A stretch of 64,000 bases of DNA from Rosistilla oblonga (GCF_007751715.1 NZ_CP036292.1:1612001-1676000); one strand, 5' to 3'; counted from the first letter of the stretch, positions 25,190 to 36,133 are shown. Numbers and translations: made by a program. The notes: generated from the letters alone by a model not told the origin.

Positions 25190-27781
25190 TTACAGAGACT
25201 TTGTCGGCATTGGTAGCTTTGGAATGGTAGCTGGATCAAATCCGGGAGGCAAAACGCCATCCTGCAGATAATCGCGGGGAACGTGGGTGTGGACTGGTTT
25301 GCCGCGAGGGAAAATATCCGACCAGATCACGGTACTCTTGGGACGCTCCTCTTCGAAGCCGGCAAACCAACTTGCCTCATCGTTTAAATCGGTCCAACCG
25401 TACTCCAGCGAGTCCCCTTGGGTATCGCTGGCTCGGTAGATCACTCCCATCCGGTCTTCGTCCAGTTGGTAAGCGTTGCTTTTCCCTTGCATCGACAGGC
25501 ATTGGGCGGCGGTCGTTTGCAGGTCGTCGAGTCCGGCGACTTCAAACTGCCGCGATTCGGGAGACGATACAAAGGTGCAGCTGTTGGACGATCGGTTCAG
25601 CGTCACGGGGAACGATGCCGACGGGCTGAGCTGGACGCGAGCAAAGCCATCGTCGCAGTGAGCCGTAACATGGTCCAATTTGATTTTGATCTGTTCCATC
25701 GCAAAGGAAGCCTTTGCCGCGCCGCCGGTCTCCAAGAAGCGGCCCGTCGTCGCTAGCAAACCGTTGCTCCATTCGACGTCCAGCCGTGACGCGCTATCCA
25801 TTCCGATCAACGTCATCTGACCGCGGAAGACGCAGTTTTTCAGTTTCAGCCAGACCAGCAAGCCAGCCGATGTGGCCGTCGGTTGACGGCTGGGAGTTGG
25901 TTCGACGCCGTTCGATTTGACTTGAAACGCATACACATCGCCGCGGCGAGCGAGGTTGTCGATCGTGATCGAACAATCGCTCAATTCGATCTTCTCTTTC
26001 GATTGGCCCGTCAGCCCAAAGACGGCGCCGCCATCGCGAGCCGATCCGGTTTGCCAGAAGAAGTGGATGCCTTCGAAAGCGATCCCGTTCCCGCCGGTGA
26101 CGATCTTGATCGGCGGTTCCATCGACGGCATCGCATCGTCTTTAAGGATCACCATGCCGGCAAAGCCTTCGGCGACGCGAATCTTCAGTCCGCTGCGAGG
26201 GATCCGCAGTTGGGCGACTTCGAGCTCATCGGCTCGCAATTCGATGGTATCGATCGTGGTGTTCGATTTCGCTTTTTCCAACGCGTCGAGAAGCGTGGTG
26301 ACCGCGCGGGGATCGTCGGCGCGGGCGCTGGGGTTCACGATCAGCGTCGTCCAAGGAACCGGCGGTGGATCGTTGGTCGCATCTTTCAGCTCTGCCGCGG
26401 CCAGCCGCTGTCGCGCCGCTTCGGTGTCGACGGCTGTCGGGCTGTTCCCCGCACCTTCGTTGGTCTCGCTGGGCGTCGCTGACGGCGTTTCGGTAGACGC
26501 CACCGCGCCGGCGATCGATTGGGGGCGGGCCCGCAGTTCATCGGGGCGTGGGATCTGAAGATCGCTCTCGCCAGCCGACATCATCTGGATCCAAACCGTG
26601 CTCAGCAGAAGCAGGCTGACCGCGACGATCCATGGCAGATGTTGCTGCAGCAGCGACGGCCAGACGCTGGGCGTCGGGACCGACGTCGTTCCCATCGCGG
26701 CGGATCGGGTGAGCCCCAATTGTTTTGACAGGTGGTGCAGATCGGCAATCGCGTCGGCTGGTCGCGGGTAGCGGTCGCTCGGCTTTTTCGCGAGCAATTT
26801 ATGGATGATCGCCGTCAGATCGGGATGGATCTCGGGACGGAAGACCGCTGGATTGGGAGGCGCCGCGTTGCCGTGGTTCATCAATTTCTGAACGATCGAT
26901 CCGCCCGGGAAGGGAGGTCGGCCGACGAGGATGAAATACAATGTGCAGCCGAGCGAATAGAGGTCGCTGCGGACATCAGCTTCGCGCGGGTCGCGGGCTT
27001 GTTCGGGAGAGATGTAATCGAACGTCCCAAGCGTCACGCCGCTGGCGGTCATGTCGTCGGTGACTTCGACGTGTTGAGACCTCGCTAGGCCCATATCGAC
27101 AAGTTTCACCTGTCCGCTGGAAGTGACCAAAACGTTCGAAGGTTTGATGTCGCGATGGACCACGCCTCTTTCGTTTGCATGCTCCAACGCCTCGGCGACC
27201 TGCCGCGTGTAATAGACCGCGTCGTCGATCGACAGCACACCCTCTTGGGCGACCAAGTCGCGCAGGTTGATCCCATCGATGTGTTCAAAGACGATGTAGT
27301 GCCAGCCGTTTTCCTGGCCGACGTCGTAGACCCGGGCGATGTTGGGATGGTCCAGCTTGGCCGCACTCTGCGCTTCGTTCTTGAATCGCCGCTGCAGATC
27401 GGGATCTTCGCCGACGCGTGGAATCACTTTGATCGCCACCGTTCGGTCCAACCGCGTGTCGGCCGCCCGGAAGACAGCTCCCATGCCGCCGCCGCCGATC
27501 AGGCACTGCAGGCGGAAATTCCCCAGTTCGGCTCCTTCGAGAACCTTGGCGACCTCTGCCGGTGTCGCTTGTTCCGACGGTGGTGGCGGCAGTTGGCCGC
27601 CCGATCGACGAATCACCGTTTGCGCGGTCTCGACTCGGGAGGATCCCATGCCCATTGCCGGGGCGACGCCCGATTCCGAACCATCGCCGGCGTCAGCTAA
27701 TCTGCGGACCGTGGGCGCATCGGTATCGAAACCGCCATCGAGTGGTAGCTGCGTCGTTCGCTGAGTGCTGAACTCTGACAT
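25190..27781 (-). CDS. Transmembrane Ser/Thr protein kinase with large extracytoplasmic domain
   Basis: This 863-residue protein has an N-terminal Hanks-type kinase domain (about 88-350), a single transmembrane helix (about 383-400) and a C-terminal domain of about 460 residues outside the membrane. Kinase motifs are GGGGMGAVF (P-loop), AIKV with Lys118, HRDIKPSN with Asp211, and DMGLA (229-233) in place of DFG. The APE position reads SPE. The N-terminal 85 residues are a low-complexity Ser/Pro/Gly tail. The outer domain has no recognised family and may sense an external signal. It is 297 bp from rsgA. Confidence 0.9.
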   Translation of the reverse strand: MSEFSTQRTTQLPLDGGFDTDAPTVRRLADAGDGSESGVAPAMGMGSSRVETAQTVIRRSGGQLPPPPSEQATPAEVAKVLEGAELGNFRLQCLIGGGGMGAVFRAADTRLDRTVAIKVIPRVGEDPDLQRRFKNEAQSAAKLDHPNIARVYDVGQENGWHYIVFEHIDGINLRDLVAQEGVLSIDDAVYYTRQVAEALEHANERGVVHRDIKPSNVLVTSSGQVKLVDMGLARSQHVEVTDDMTASGVTLGTFDYISPEQARDPREADVRSDLYSLGCTLYFILVGRPPFPGGSIVQKLMNHGNAAPPNPAVFRPEIHPDLTAIIHKLLAKKPSDRYPRPADAIADLHHLSKQLGLTRSAAMGTTSVPTPSVWPSLLQQHLPWIVAVSLLLLSTVWIQMMSAGESDLQIPRPDELRARPQSIAGAVASTETPSATPSETNEGAGNSPTAVDTEAARQRLAAAELKDATNDPPPVPWTTLIVNPSARADDPRAVTTLLDALEKAKSNTTIDTIELRADELEVAQLRIPRSGLKIRVAEGFAGMVILKDDAMPSMEPPIKIVTGGNGIAFEGIHFFWQTGSARDGGAVFGLTGQSKEKIELSDCSITIDNLARRGDVYAFQVKSNGVEPTPSRQPTATSAGLLVWLKLKNCVFRGQMTLIGMDSASRLDVEWSNGLLATTGRFLETGGAAKASFAMEQIKIKLDHVTAHCDDGFARVQLSPSASFPVTLNRSSNSCTFVSSPESRQFEVAGLDDLQTTAAQCLSMQGKSNAYQLDEDRMGVIYRASDTQGDSLEYGWTDLNDEASWFAGFEEERPKSTVIWSDIFPRGKPVHTHVPRDYLQDGVLPPGFDPATIPKLPMPTKSL

Positions 27782-27823
27782 CTGCCGCGCCGGGTGAAAT
27801 CATTCGTTCGAGAAAAGGCCTCA

Positions 27824-27853
27824 CAAACGCCAGAGTTTCCGTTCTGGGGTTTG
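27824..27853. terminator. Candidate hairpin between rsgA and the kinase gene
   Basis: Two 5-bp stems (CAAAC/GTTTG and CCAGA/TCTGG) separated by one mismatch pair 27824-27834 with 27843-27853 around an 8-nt loop. It lies 225 bp past the rsgA stop and 43 bp upstream of the kinase start, so it could end rsgA transcription or act in the kinase leader. There is no strong T-run. Confidence 0.3.
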
Positions 27854-28078
27854 CAGGGTGTGGTTGATTGGAAGGGGCGCAAAGCCGACTCCCACAGGCA
27901 TAACCTTAATTGGAATCGCTGTTTCGGTCAATCTTTTGCCCGTTTACCTGTCCTGCCAATATCACCGTTTCGGCATAATCCTAAGCGATTCTGCAATCGA
28001 ATCGCCTTTGCTGGCAAAGCTGATTAGATCACCCGGCCAGGTCTGAGGAGTGGCTGGTGGGGTGGGCGATGGGGGCAA

Positions 28079-29230
28079 TCAACGCCCTTTGTTCATCAAG
28101 TCTTCTTCCAGCAGATGGCAATAGCTGTCGTAGCGACGCGCGTCGATCCGGCCGTCGGCGACTGCATCTTTGACCACGCACTGGTCCTCATCCAAATGCA
28201 AGCAATCCGAATAACGGCAGCCGCTGACATATGGTCGCAGGTCGGGCATCAAGGCGGACACTTCGCCAGGAGTGATGTCCCAGAGCTGGAATTGCCGGAT
28301 TCCGGGGGTGTCGACGACAAAGCCGCCGCTGGAAAGAGGGATCAGTTTTGCGGCGGTTGTCGTGTGCCGACCCTTCTGGTTTTCGGAGCTGACGCTGGAG
28401 ACGCGGAGGGCTAGCCCCGGTTCGATCACGTTCAGCAGGCTGCTTTTGCCAACGCCACTTTGCCCCACGACCGCTGTTTCGCGATTGGCGATCACTTGGC
28501 GAAGGAAGTCGATTCCCTGGCCTGTTTCGGCTGAACAGGTCAGCACGCGATATCCCAGTTGGCCAAAGGTGCCGACCAATTGCTGATACTCCGCCGCGTC
28601 GACCAGGTCGATCTTATTGATGCAGATGATTGGCGTGATGCCAAAGTGTTCGGCGGTCAGGAGAAAGCGATCGATCAGTCCCGGCTTCAGTCCCGGTTCG
28701 GCGGCGCTGGTGACGATCATCAACCAGTCGACGTTGGCGACGATCACGTGCTGGCGGCCGCGACTGGTTCGGCTCAGCACATGCGAACGGGGCTCGACCC
28801 GTTCGATCATTCCCTCTTGGTTGTCGGCCGTCCGGATCGCGACGCGATCACCGGTGGCGATCACATGCCGTTGGTCGGTGCTGAGCGATTTAAGCAGCTG
28901 GCGAACGGTGCAGCTGTAGACGACGCCGTCGTCCCCCATCACTCGGCTCTGCAGCCCGTGGACGCTCAGCACGCGGCCGGCGATCAACGCATCGTCGGAA
29001 TCGAGTTGAACGTTCAGGCCGGCATTGGAGTCATCGATCGCATCGCCGAAGACCGTGCGGTGCCGCGTGAGAGCCCCTTTGCCGCTGACGCGTTCGCCAT
29101 GGTGGGCGTCAGCCAAGCGTTCGGTATCGCCCGTCTTGAATTCGCGGGTCAGGTCGGCATCGCGCGCCCTCCCCTGATGCTTCTTGCGAAACTCGGTGCG
29201 AATTTTCGAACGGTTCTTTTTACGAGCCAT
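28079..29230 (-). CDS. rsgA: Ribosome small subunit-dependent GTPase A
   Basis: This 383-residue circularly permuted GTPase is RsgA, a late 30S ribosome maturation factor. The order is an N-terminal OB fold (about 85-150), then G4 (INKID), G5 (CSAETGQG), G1 (GQSGVGKSS), G2/G3 (DTPG) and a C-terminal zinc finger with [14 protein letters not shown]. The N-terminus is a basic extension ([20 protein letters not shown]) that probably contacts rRNA. It is 73 bp downstream of ftsH on the same strand. Confidence 0.96.
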   Translation of the reverse strand: MARKKNRSKIRTEFRKKHQGRARDADLTREFKTGDTERLADAHHGERVSGKGALTRHRTVFGDAIDDSNAGLNVQLDSDDALIAGRVLSVHGLQSRVMGDDGVVYSCTVRQLLKSLSTDQRHVIATGDRVAIRTADNQEGMIERVEPRSHVLSRTSRGRQHVIVANVDWLMIVTSAAEPGLKPGLIDRFLLTAEHFGITPIICINKIDLVDAAEYQQLVGTFGQLGYRVLTCSAETGQGIDFLRQVIANRETAVVGQSGVGKSSLLNVIEPGLALRVSSVSSENQKGRHTTTAAKLIPLSSGGFVVDTPGIRQFQLWDITPGEVSALMPDLRPYVSGCRYSDCLHLDEDQCVVKDAVADGRIDARRYDSYCHLLEEDLMNKGR

Positions 29231-29303
29231 CGGCCAATCCTTCAGCGATCAATGCCGACCGCCTTGGCGATTTGTTGCCGCAGCGGTTGCGATCGCGCCC
29301 CAT

Positions 29304-31307
29304 TCACGAATTCGCTTTGGCATTGGGGACTGCATCGGGGGAGTTGGGGACCGTGTCGGGTGCGATCACAGTTTCACTGTGCGCATCCTTCTTGGCGTCG
29401 ACGTGAACCGAAGGACCGATCAACGCGGTGAGGTCTTCTTCGGACAGTTCCTCGCGTTCCAGCAGATCGCGGGTGATCGCTTCGAGCTGGTCCTTCTTGT
29501 CGCGAAGCAGCGCCAGCGCTTCCTCGTCGACTTCGTGCAGAATTCTCGCGACCTCGCCATCGATCAACTCCTGCGTCGCTTCGCTGAACTGACGCTGTTG
29601 ATGCATCTCGCGACCCAAAAACGGATCTTCGTCGCTGGTCTTGTAGCTGACCGGACCCAGCTTGGGACTCATGCCCCAATGCGAAACCATCCGCCGAGCG
29701 ATGCTGGTGGCGCGTTCGAGATCGTTCTCCGCACCCACGGTCGTCTCGTCGTAGATGATCCGTTCGGCGGCGCGGCCCGACAACAGGACGATCAATTGAT
29801 GTCGCAGTTCGCGTTCGGACATGCTCAACCGATCCTCGCTCGGGATCGTTTGCGTGCTGCCCAACGAGCGGCCACGCGGAATGATCGTGACCTTGTGAAC
29901 GCGGTACGAACCGTCCAGATACCAGGCGGCGATCGTGTGTCCGGCTTCGTGATAGGCAGTCTTTTCCTTTTCCGAATCCTGCAACACCTCTTCGCGTTTG
30001 GCTCCCATCAGGATCTTATCGCGAGCGTATTCGAAGTCCTCCATCGCGACTTCGGTCTTGTTATTTCGAGCGGCCCAGAGAGCGGCTTCGTTGACCATGT
30101 TGCGAATATCCGCACCGGTCAGTCCAACCGTTCCGGCAGCCAGCGTGTGCAAGTTGACGTCGTCGGCCAGCGGCACTTCGCGGACGTGGACCTTGAAGAT
30201 CGCTTCGCGACCTTTCAGCGTCGGGCGACCGACGGTCACGTGACGATCGAAACGACCTGGACGCAGCAGCGCTGGATCGAGGACGTCGGGGCGGTTGGTC
30301 GCCGCGACGACGATGACAGCGTCGTTGCCGCCGAAGCCGTCCATTTCGCCAAGGATCTGGTTGAGCGTTTGTTCGCGTTCGTCGTGACCGCCGCCGAGAC
30401 CGGCGCCTCGCTGGCGACCAACCGCATCGATTTCATCGATGAAGATGATCGACGGGCTGCTCTCCTTGGCGACCTTAAACAGATCGCGGACGCGGCTGGC
30501 ACCAACACCCACAAACATCTGGATGAATTCCGAACCGTTGACCGAGAAATAAGGAACGTTCGCTTCGCCAGCGATCGCTCGAGCCAACAGCGTCTTGCCG
30601 GTGCCGGGTGGTCCATTTAATAGGACACCCTTGGGAACGCGGCCTCCCAGCTTTTGAAACTTCTCGGGGCTCTTGAGGAAGTCGACGATCTCCTGCAGAT
30701 CGGCTTTAACCCCTTCGAGTCCTGCGACTTGGTCGAACGTGATCGCTTGTTCGCTGGCCTCGTAGCGTTTGGCCGGACTCTTGCTGAATCCCGACAGGAA
30801 GCCGCCTCCCATCATCTCGTTCCGCGAGCGACGGTAGGAGAACCAGATGAAGCCGAGCAGCAGCAGCGGCAGCATCAGGAACAACATCGTCAGCGTCGGC
30901 AGCAATTGATCGGCGGGCGCGTTTTCGACGGTACCGTTCTGAGCCACGATTCGCGAATCGAGATCTTCGGGCAGCTCGCGATAATAGACCAAGAACTCCG
31001 TCGGCAATTTATCCGCATCGGAGGAGGTGGCGGTGGCTGTCTTGTCGCCGAACTTCACCGGCGGACTGGGCGGGGTTTTGAATTCGCCGACGATATAGCC
31101 GTCGCGAACCACAATTTTTTCCACGTTCCCATCGTCGACCTGCTTCAGAAAGAAGCTCCACGCAACCGCGTTGGCAGTCCCTTCGCCGCGCCAAAACAAA
31201 ATCACGGCCAAAATGGCAAGCGTCAAAAAAATGACCCATGAATTATTCGATCGACCTTCAGGCTTCTTCTCTCGAGAGCCCGAGGTTTTATCTTCCCGAT
31301 TCTCCAT
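29304..31307 (-). CDS. ftsH: ATP-dependent zinc metalloprotease FtsH
   Basis: This 667-residue protein is the membrane-anchored AAA+ protease FtsH, which degrades membrane and regulatory proteins. Two hydrophobic helices flank a periplasmic loop (about 24-40 and 130-150). The AAA domain has Walker A GPPGTGKT, Walker [12 protein letters not shown] and the SRH with [20 protein letters not shown]. The protease site is HEAGH. The C-terminus is a variable acidic/Asn-Ala tail. Standard length and full motifs suggest it is active. Confidence 0.97.
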   Translation of the reverse strand: MENREDKTSGSREKKPEGRSNNSWVIFLTLAILAVILFWRGEGTANAVAWSFFLKQVDDGNVEKIVVRDGYIVGEFKTPPSPPVKFGDKTATATSSDADKLPTEFLVYYRELPEDLDSRIVAQNGTVENAPADQLLPTLTMLFLMLPLLLLGFIWFSYRRSRNEMMGGGFLSGFSKSPAKRYEASEQAITFDQVAGLEGVKADLQEIVDFLKSPEKFQKLGGRVPKGVLLNGPPGTGKTLLARAIAGEANVPYFSVNGSEFIQMFVGVGASRVRDLFKVAKESSPSIIFIDEIDAVGRQRGAGLGGGHDEREQTLNQILGEMDGFGGNDAVIVVAATNRPDVLDPALLRPGRFDRHVTVGRPTLKGREAIFKVHVREVPLADDVNLHTLAAGTVGLTGADIRNMVNEAALWAARNNKTEVAMEDFEYARDKILMGAKREEVLQDSEKEKTAYHEAGHTIAAWYLDGSYRVHKVTIIPRGRSLGSTQTIPSEDRLSMSERELRHQLIVLLSGRAAERIIYDETTVGAENDLERATSIARRMVSHWGMSPKLGPVSYKTSDEDPFLGREMHQQRQFSEATQELIDGEVARILHEVDEEALALLRDKKDQLEAITRDLLEREELSEEDLTALIGPSVHVDAKKDAHSETVIAPDTVPNSPDAVPNAKANS

Positions 31308-31641
31308 CAGTTTCCTTTCGATGCCATTGAATCAAGCCTGTCGCCCGCCAATGGCTCGACGTTGTGTACAAGGTTTCCAAGCTGCGATTCTATCGTTCAC
31401 GATCCCTGGCGATTGCCGATCGCTTGCGTCCGCCGCGAATGCTGTGCGAACTTTGGGCCAATTCCATATGTTTTTTCAATTGTAGCGGGCTAGAGCCGAT
31501 TAGGCTAACCACGCTCGGCTCGATGCCAGGTCAAATCCGTGTTTCAATGTGAGCTACCGTTCGGCACGCGATAGTGTTCGGTTTTCTTGGGGATTGCCAA
31601 GCTGACGCGAGCCAGCTGATCCGCCCGAACCCGAACACTTG
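31308..31641. other. Gene-free stretch between ftsH and recQ
   Basis: This 334-bp gap contains the upstream region of ftsH and the downstream region of recQ, both on the minus strand. A 9-bp inverted repeat (31573-31581 with 31631-31639) lies next to the recQ stop and may act in 3'-end formation, though its loop is 49 nt. No small gene with a clear start signal was seen. Confidence 0.4.
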
Positions 31642-34581
31642 TCAGCCTTGGGACCGATGAGCTTCGCGAGCCAATTGCAATAGCTTGGGATCCCAGTGGC
31701 TGGGGATCAAGCCGTCGAGAGTTGCCGCCGAATCGGTCGCTGCAGCGATTGTGGCGAGCAATTTCGAGTCCTCGCCGGCGACCCAGTCGAGCTGGACCGG
31801 GCGTTGGTCGCGAACTGCATCGATTAGGTGCGACAAAAGTGTCTCTCGGTCAATCTGGCGAATCGCACAACACTGCTCTGCGGTGTATCCGTCCCGCAGC
31901 AGTTTCCAGGTCCAGAAGGTGTCGCCGACACTTGTCGGGTCGCCCGACGCGTTGTCGGTTACTGGTTGAGGTGCTGTGGTGTTGGGGGATGCTGTCGCCG
32001 GTGTGTCGGTCGCTGGCGGCTGCGGAGATGCGATCGGATCGGCGGCGATAGGTTTCCCGTTCCCGCTTGATCGCGGTTCTTCGCTCGGCTCCAGCTGCTC
32101 GCGGACCGATGGCGGCTGAGGTTCAATTTCGTCTTCGTCCTCTTCCAGCGGTTCGTCCGAATCGTCGGCGATTTGCGATTCGATCAACTGAACCAGCGCG
32201 TATCCATACTGTTCGACCGTTTCGGGAACGATGCCGCGAATCGATTCCAGTTCGCTAACGCTCTGCGGCTGTTTGGCGGCGATCGCTTCGAGGGTCGCGT
32301 TGCTGACGATCCGGTAGGCGGGAACGCCCAGTTCGTTGGCCGCTTCCAGTCGCCATTTGCGGAGCGTCTTCAAAAGATCGGGATTCGCTGTCGATTTCGG
32401 TTTTTCCATCGGCGTCTCGGTGACGTCTTCCGCAGCGGCCATCTTGCGGACCAACGCCATCGCTTTGATTTTCAGCGGCCGGGCGATCGTAAAGGCGACG
32501 GGAACCGGTTGGTTTCCCTTCATCACTTCCTGTCCGAAATCGGTCAGCTTGACCGTTGGCCGCCGCTGGGTGACTTCGATCTGTTGCGCCATCCCGACGC
32601 TGCAGACGGCGTCCAGCAGATCGGTGACTTGAGCTTGTTTGAGTCCCTTCAGCAAACCAAAGGTGCTCAAGCGATCGAGCTTCAATTGTTGCAGCTTCTT
32701 GTTTTGCGAACCGGCCAACATTTGAGCGACCAGCCCTTTGCCAAATCGCCCGTGGGTGCGAGCCAGGGCGCTGAGCACGATCCGCACCAGCTGGGTGATC
32801 AGCTGCTGTTCCTCGGTCTCTTCAGCGGTCAACGGAACGGCGGCGGCCGTTGTCACCGCCGCATTTTTTCGGGGCTGCGTCAGGTCGCATCGGTCGCAGT
32901 TTCCGCAGACGTCGGCTGCTGGATCGCCGAAATAATTCAGCACCGCCAACTGCCGGCAGTTCGGCGTTTGCGCAAACCGGATCACATGATCCAGCTTCTC
33001 GTATTCGGCCCGCTTGCGGCGTTCGAGTTCGACGAAATCGATCTTTAGGTCGTTGAAGGGGACATCGCGTTTGCGGAAGTGGATCGCCCGGCCGCGAAAC
33101 GGCGGCACGTAATCGAAGTCGCGCAACCGACTCAATTCCCGCAGCGTTCGCGTCACCGATTCGCGCGATTGATCGGTCGATTTGACAATCCGGTCGAGCG
33201 AGAAATAGACGTCCTCTTCGCGTCGATCGCCGATGATCTTTTCAGCCGCTTGCAACACGCGGCGGCGAACTTTGGCTTCCCGCGGCAGCATGTCGACCAA
33301 GGTCGGCAGCGTGCTGTCGATCCGGATGATCGCCTGGTTGGCGCTGCTGTCCAACCGCTCCAGGACTCCCGTTTTGGCCAGCAACCGCTCGGCGGTCCCG
33401 ATCGCCTCGCCGCCGACTTGTAGGCCGATCTTCTCGCGAATCTGATCGAGCGTCATTTCGATCGGGTCGTCGGTGCGGGAGTGCAAGAACTTGTAGACCG
33501 CCGCGACGACGTCGCGGGTCGGGTAGTTGTTCTCGATGAAAAATTCTTGGATGTAGCGGTCGCTGTAACTGAACAACAGCAGACATTCGCTGGGCAAACC
33601 GTCTCGGCCGGCCCGGCCCGCTTCTTGGTAATAGGCTTCCAAGCTGCCGGGCATGTTGTAGTGGACGACGTAGCGGATGTCCGATTTGTCGATTCCCATC
33701 CCAAACGCGTTGGTCGCCACGATCGCGGCCAACTTCCCCGCCATGAAGTCCTCTTGGACGCTCCGCCGCTGTTGCGGATCGAGGCCGCCGTGGTAGATCC
33801 CGACCGGTTTGCCAAGCTTCCCCGGCAACCAGAGGGCAATTTCTTCGCAGCGTTTCCGCGTCGCGGCATAGATGATCCCGATCCCCTTCTGGCCCCGCAG
33901 GAACTCCGCCAGCCGTTGATCCTTCTCGCGATCGCTGCCGCAGGGAGATACGGCGAACCGCAGGTTTTCGCGAGCGAAACCGGTGATGAACGGCTTCGGT
34001 TCGTGCAGCGACAACAGCTTGACGATGTCGTCGCGAACCGTCGGCGTGGCGGTGGCTGTCAGAGCGATCGTCTGCACGCCGCCCAGATTGCGAATTCGGA
34101 ACTGCCCCAGGCGAGCGTAATCGGGGCGGAAATCATGTCCCCATTCGCTGATGCAGTGGGCTTCATCAACCGCCAGCAGCGAGACCTTCGTTTTGCGAAC
34201 GCTCTCCAAAAAGCGGCTGTTCCGCAGCCGCTCCGGCGCGATGTAGATCAGGTCGTACTTTCCCTCGGCCATCGCCTGCATGCGATCGAACTGTTCGGCC
34301 GGTTTCAGCGAGCTGTTGATCAGCGTCGCCCGAAAGCCTTTCTTTTGCAGCACGTCGACCTGATCCTGCATCAGCGCGATCAGGGGCGAGACGACGATCG
34401 TCAGCCCGTCGAGCATTACGCTGGGCAATTGATAGCACAGGCTTTTGCCGCCGCCGGTTGGCATCACGCACAACACGTCCTTGCCGTCGAGGACCTGTTG
34501 AATCACCGCTTCCTGCCCGCTGCGGAATTGGGTCAGGCCAAACCGGTCCAGGAAATCGCTTGGGGAAAGTGTCGACGGCAT
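31642..34581 (-). CDS. recQ: ATP-dependent DNA helicase RecQ, long form
   Basis: This 979-residue protein is a 3'-5' superfamily-2 helicase. Motif I is MPTGGGKSLCYQLPS, motif II is VDEAHCISEWGHDFRP, and motif VI is EAGRAGRDG. The zinc region has CRQLAVLNYFGDPAADVCGNCDRC. After the RQC winged helix comes an HRDC-like domain (LRKWRLEAANELGVPAYRIVSNATLEAIA), a Pro/Ala/Thr-rich linker of about 100 residues, and a final helix-turn-helix like that at the end of other RecQ proteins (TWKLLRDGYTAEQCCAIRQI). This is longer than E. coli RecQ (about 610). It starts 3 bp after the LRR lipoprotein stop, so the two are co-transcribed. Confidence 0.95.
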   Translation of the reverse strand: MPSTLSPSDFLDRFGLTQFRSGQEAVIQQVLDGKDVLCVMPTGGGKSLCYQLPSVMLDGLTIVVSPLIALMQDQVDVLQKKGFRATLINSSLKPAEQFDRMQAMAEGKYDLIYIAPERLRNSRFLESVRKTKVSLLAVDEAHCISEWGHDFRPDYARLGQFRIRNLGGVQTIALTATATPTVRDDIVKLLSLHEPKPFITGFARENLRFAVSPCGSDREKDQRLAEFLRGQKGIGIIYAATRKRCEEIALWLPGKLGKPVGIYHGGLDPQQRRSVQEDFMAGKLAAIVATNAFGMGIDKSDIRYVVHYNMPGSLEAYYQEAGRAGRDGLPSECLLLFSYSDRYIQEFFIENNYPTRDVVAAVYKFLHSRTDDPIEMTLDQIREKIGLQVGGEAIGTAERLLAKTGVLERLDSSANQAIIRIDSTLPTLVDMLPREAKVRRRVLQAAEKIIGDRREEDVYFSLDRIVKSTDQSRESVTRTLRELSRLRDFDYVPPFRGRAIHFRKRDVPFNDLKIDFVELERRKRAEYEKLDHVIRFAQTPNCRQLAVLNYFGDPAADVCGNCDRCDLTQPRKNAAVTTAAAVPLTAEETEEQQLITQLVRIVLSALARTHGRFGKGLVAQMLAGSQNKKLQQLKLDRLSTFGLLKGLKQAQVTDLLDAVCSVGMAQQIEVTQRRPTVKLTDFGQEVMKGNQPVPVAFTIARPLKIKAMALVRKMAAAEDVTETPMEKPKSTANPDLLKTLRKWRLEAANELGVPAYRIVSNATLEAIAAKQPQSVSELESIRGIVPETVEQYGYALVQLIESQIADDSDEPLEEDEDEIEPQPPSVREQLEPSEEPRSSGNGKPIAADPIASPQPPATDTPATASPNTTAPQPVTDNASGDPTSVGDTFWTWKLLRDGYTAEQCCAIRQIDRETLLSHLIDAVRDQRPVQLDWVAGEDSKLLATIAAATDSAATLDGLIPSHWDPKLLQLAREAHRSQG

Positions 34582-34584
34582 GAA

Positions 34585-35922
34585 CTACCACTCAATCTTC
34601 GCTTGAGGCAATTCCTGCTTCAACGCTTCGACGGTGCTCTTTTCAATGACATAGGTGCGGGTGATGAACAACCGTTTAAGTTTCTTCAATCCGTACAACT
34701 TCGGCATGCCTTCATCGGTGACGCCAGTCCCCCCAAGGTGCAACAGCTCCAGATTGGTCATCGTGGCGATCGTGTCGAGGCAATCGTCGCTGATCGCGTC
34801 GCCGAGGTTATCGAGATTCAATTGCTTCAACTGGGTCATCCCCTTCAGCTGAGCGATCCCCTCTTCGGTCGCTTCGGTGTTCCAGAGGTTCAGGTTTTCC
34901 AGATTGGGCAGCTTGGCCAAGTGTTCGAAGACGGCGTCTTGAACCGGAGATTCGCTGAGGTCGAGATCTCGCAGTGCTTTCATGTCAGCAAATGCCGCGG
35001 CGTTTTCACCGCGGATGCTCGTCTCGCGAGCCCGCACCTTTTGCAGCTTCGGCAGCTGAGCCAGCAGCGGGATGACTTCGTCGTCGACTTTGCTAGCGCC
35101 GTACAGATTGATTTCCTTGAGCTTTTTCAGGCCGACCAAGTGCTTGATCCCCTCGGGGCCAACGCGGCAATATTGCAGGCCCAGGGCGACGAGGTTGTTG
35201 AGGCCGGTGAGCTGAGCCAATCCGCTGTCGTCGACTGCGTTGGGCAGGCGGACATTTCGCATCTTGGTCAATTTGCCAACCGAAGTAGCACATTCGTTGG
35301 TCAGCAGCGAGCACTCGAGCAGATCCAGCAGCTCCAATTGCTTGGCGGCTTCGAGCGACTTGATTCCCGCGTCGGTGACCTTCGTGCGGGCGATCCGGAT
35401 CTGGCGGATCGTATCGCAGCCGGCCAGAGTCTTCAGCGATTCGTCGGTGATCTCGCTCTTGATCAGATCGACATCGGCCAGTTTGGGGAGCGTGACCAGG
35501 ACCGCGACAGCTTCGTCGCCAACTTGCGTGCAGTTATCGAAACCGATGACTTTCAGTTCGGGATGCGCTTTCAGTTTTTCGACAGCTTCCAGCGTCACGC
35601 CGGGGCCACGGGCGAGGATCTTCTGCAGCTTTGGCAATCCGGCGACCCAGGCGAATTCGTCCGCTTGGTCTTCGGCAGCGTCGGGGAACAGGCCGCGAAG
35701 ATCGAGTTCGACGATGTTCTCGCCTTGCTTCTTCACGGTGACTCCGCCAGCCGCTTCGATCGCGGCGACGACTTCCGCATCGTCGGGCGTCGGTTCGGCA
35801 GCTGCAGCAGGGGCGGGGGCCTCGGCCGGTTCATTATTAGGTTGGGCAACCTCCTGCTTTTTGCAACCCGAGAGCAACAACAGCGTCAGCAGCAGGGTGG
35901 GGATGGTTCGGACAAAGGTCAT
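34585..35922 (-). CDS. Leucine-rich-repeat lipoprotein
   Basis: This 445-residue protein has a lipoprotein signal with lipobox LLSGC (Cys about 20), an acidic Pro/Ala linker, then about 13 leucine-rich repeats of the cysteine-containing/RNI type (L..L..LKxLKEINLYGASKVDDEVIPLL and similar). It should be membrane-anchored and act by binding another protein. It is first in a two-gene unit: its stop is 3 bp before the recQ start. No functional link to DNA repair is apparent, so the pairing may reflect only shared transcription. The ORF on the opposite strand over this region is a shadow. Confidence 0.85.
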   Translation of the reverse strand: MTFVRTIPTLLLTLLLLSGCKKQEVAQPNNEPAEAPAPAAAAEPTPDDAEVVAAIEAAGGVTVKKQGENIVELDLRGLFPDAAEDQADEFAWVAGLPKLQKILARGPGVTLEAVEKLKAHPELKVIGFDNCTQVGDEAVAVLVTLPKLADVDLIKSEITDESLKTLAGCDTIRQIRIARTKVTDAGIKSLEAAKQLELLDLLECSLLTNECATSVGKLTKMRNVRLPNAVDDSGLAQLTGLNNLVALGLQYCRVGPEGIKHLVGLKKLKEINLYGASKVDDEVIPLLAQLPKLQKVRARETSIRGENAAAFADMKALRDLDLSESPVQDAVFEHLAKLPNLENLNLWNTEATEEGIAQLKGMTQLKQLNLDNLGDAISDDCLDTIATMTNLELLHLGGTGVTDEGMPKLYGLKKLKRLFITRTYVIEKSTVEALKQELPQAKIEW

Positions 35923-36133
35923 CGGTGTTGTAAATCCTTATATCGAATCGCGTTCTGCGGCTCCTGGCGAGCAGCGGCCAGGGGAATTTTTTACTGGAAA
36001 TCGCCCCGCAATCGCGAGCGGATGGGGGCGCCTAGTTTCGCAATGTCAGGGTTCAATTTAGCATGACAAACTAGCCTAAGCAGGGCAGCCCTGCAAATAG
36101 GTATCCCAATCGCGCCAAGGATGAAAGCTTGCC

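Noticed and set aside
29184-30620. 478-residue plus-strand ORF over ftsH
   Set aside because: FtsH on the minus strand is complete with Walker and HEAGH motifs; the plus frame lacks any family signature.
33481-36066. 861-residue plus-strand ORF across recQ and the LRR gene
   Set aside because: It spans two well-supported minus-strand genes and is low in complexity; long antisense frames are common at this GC content.
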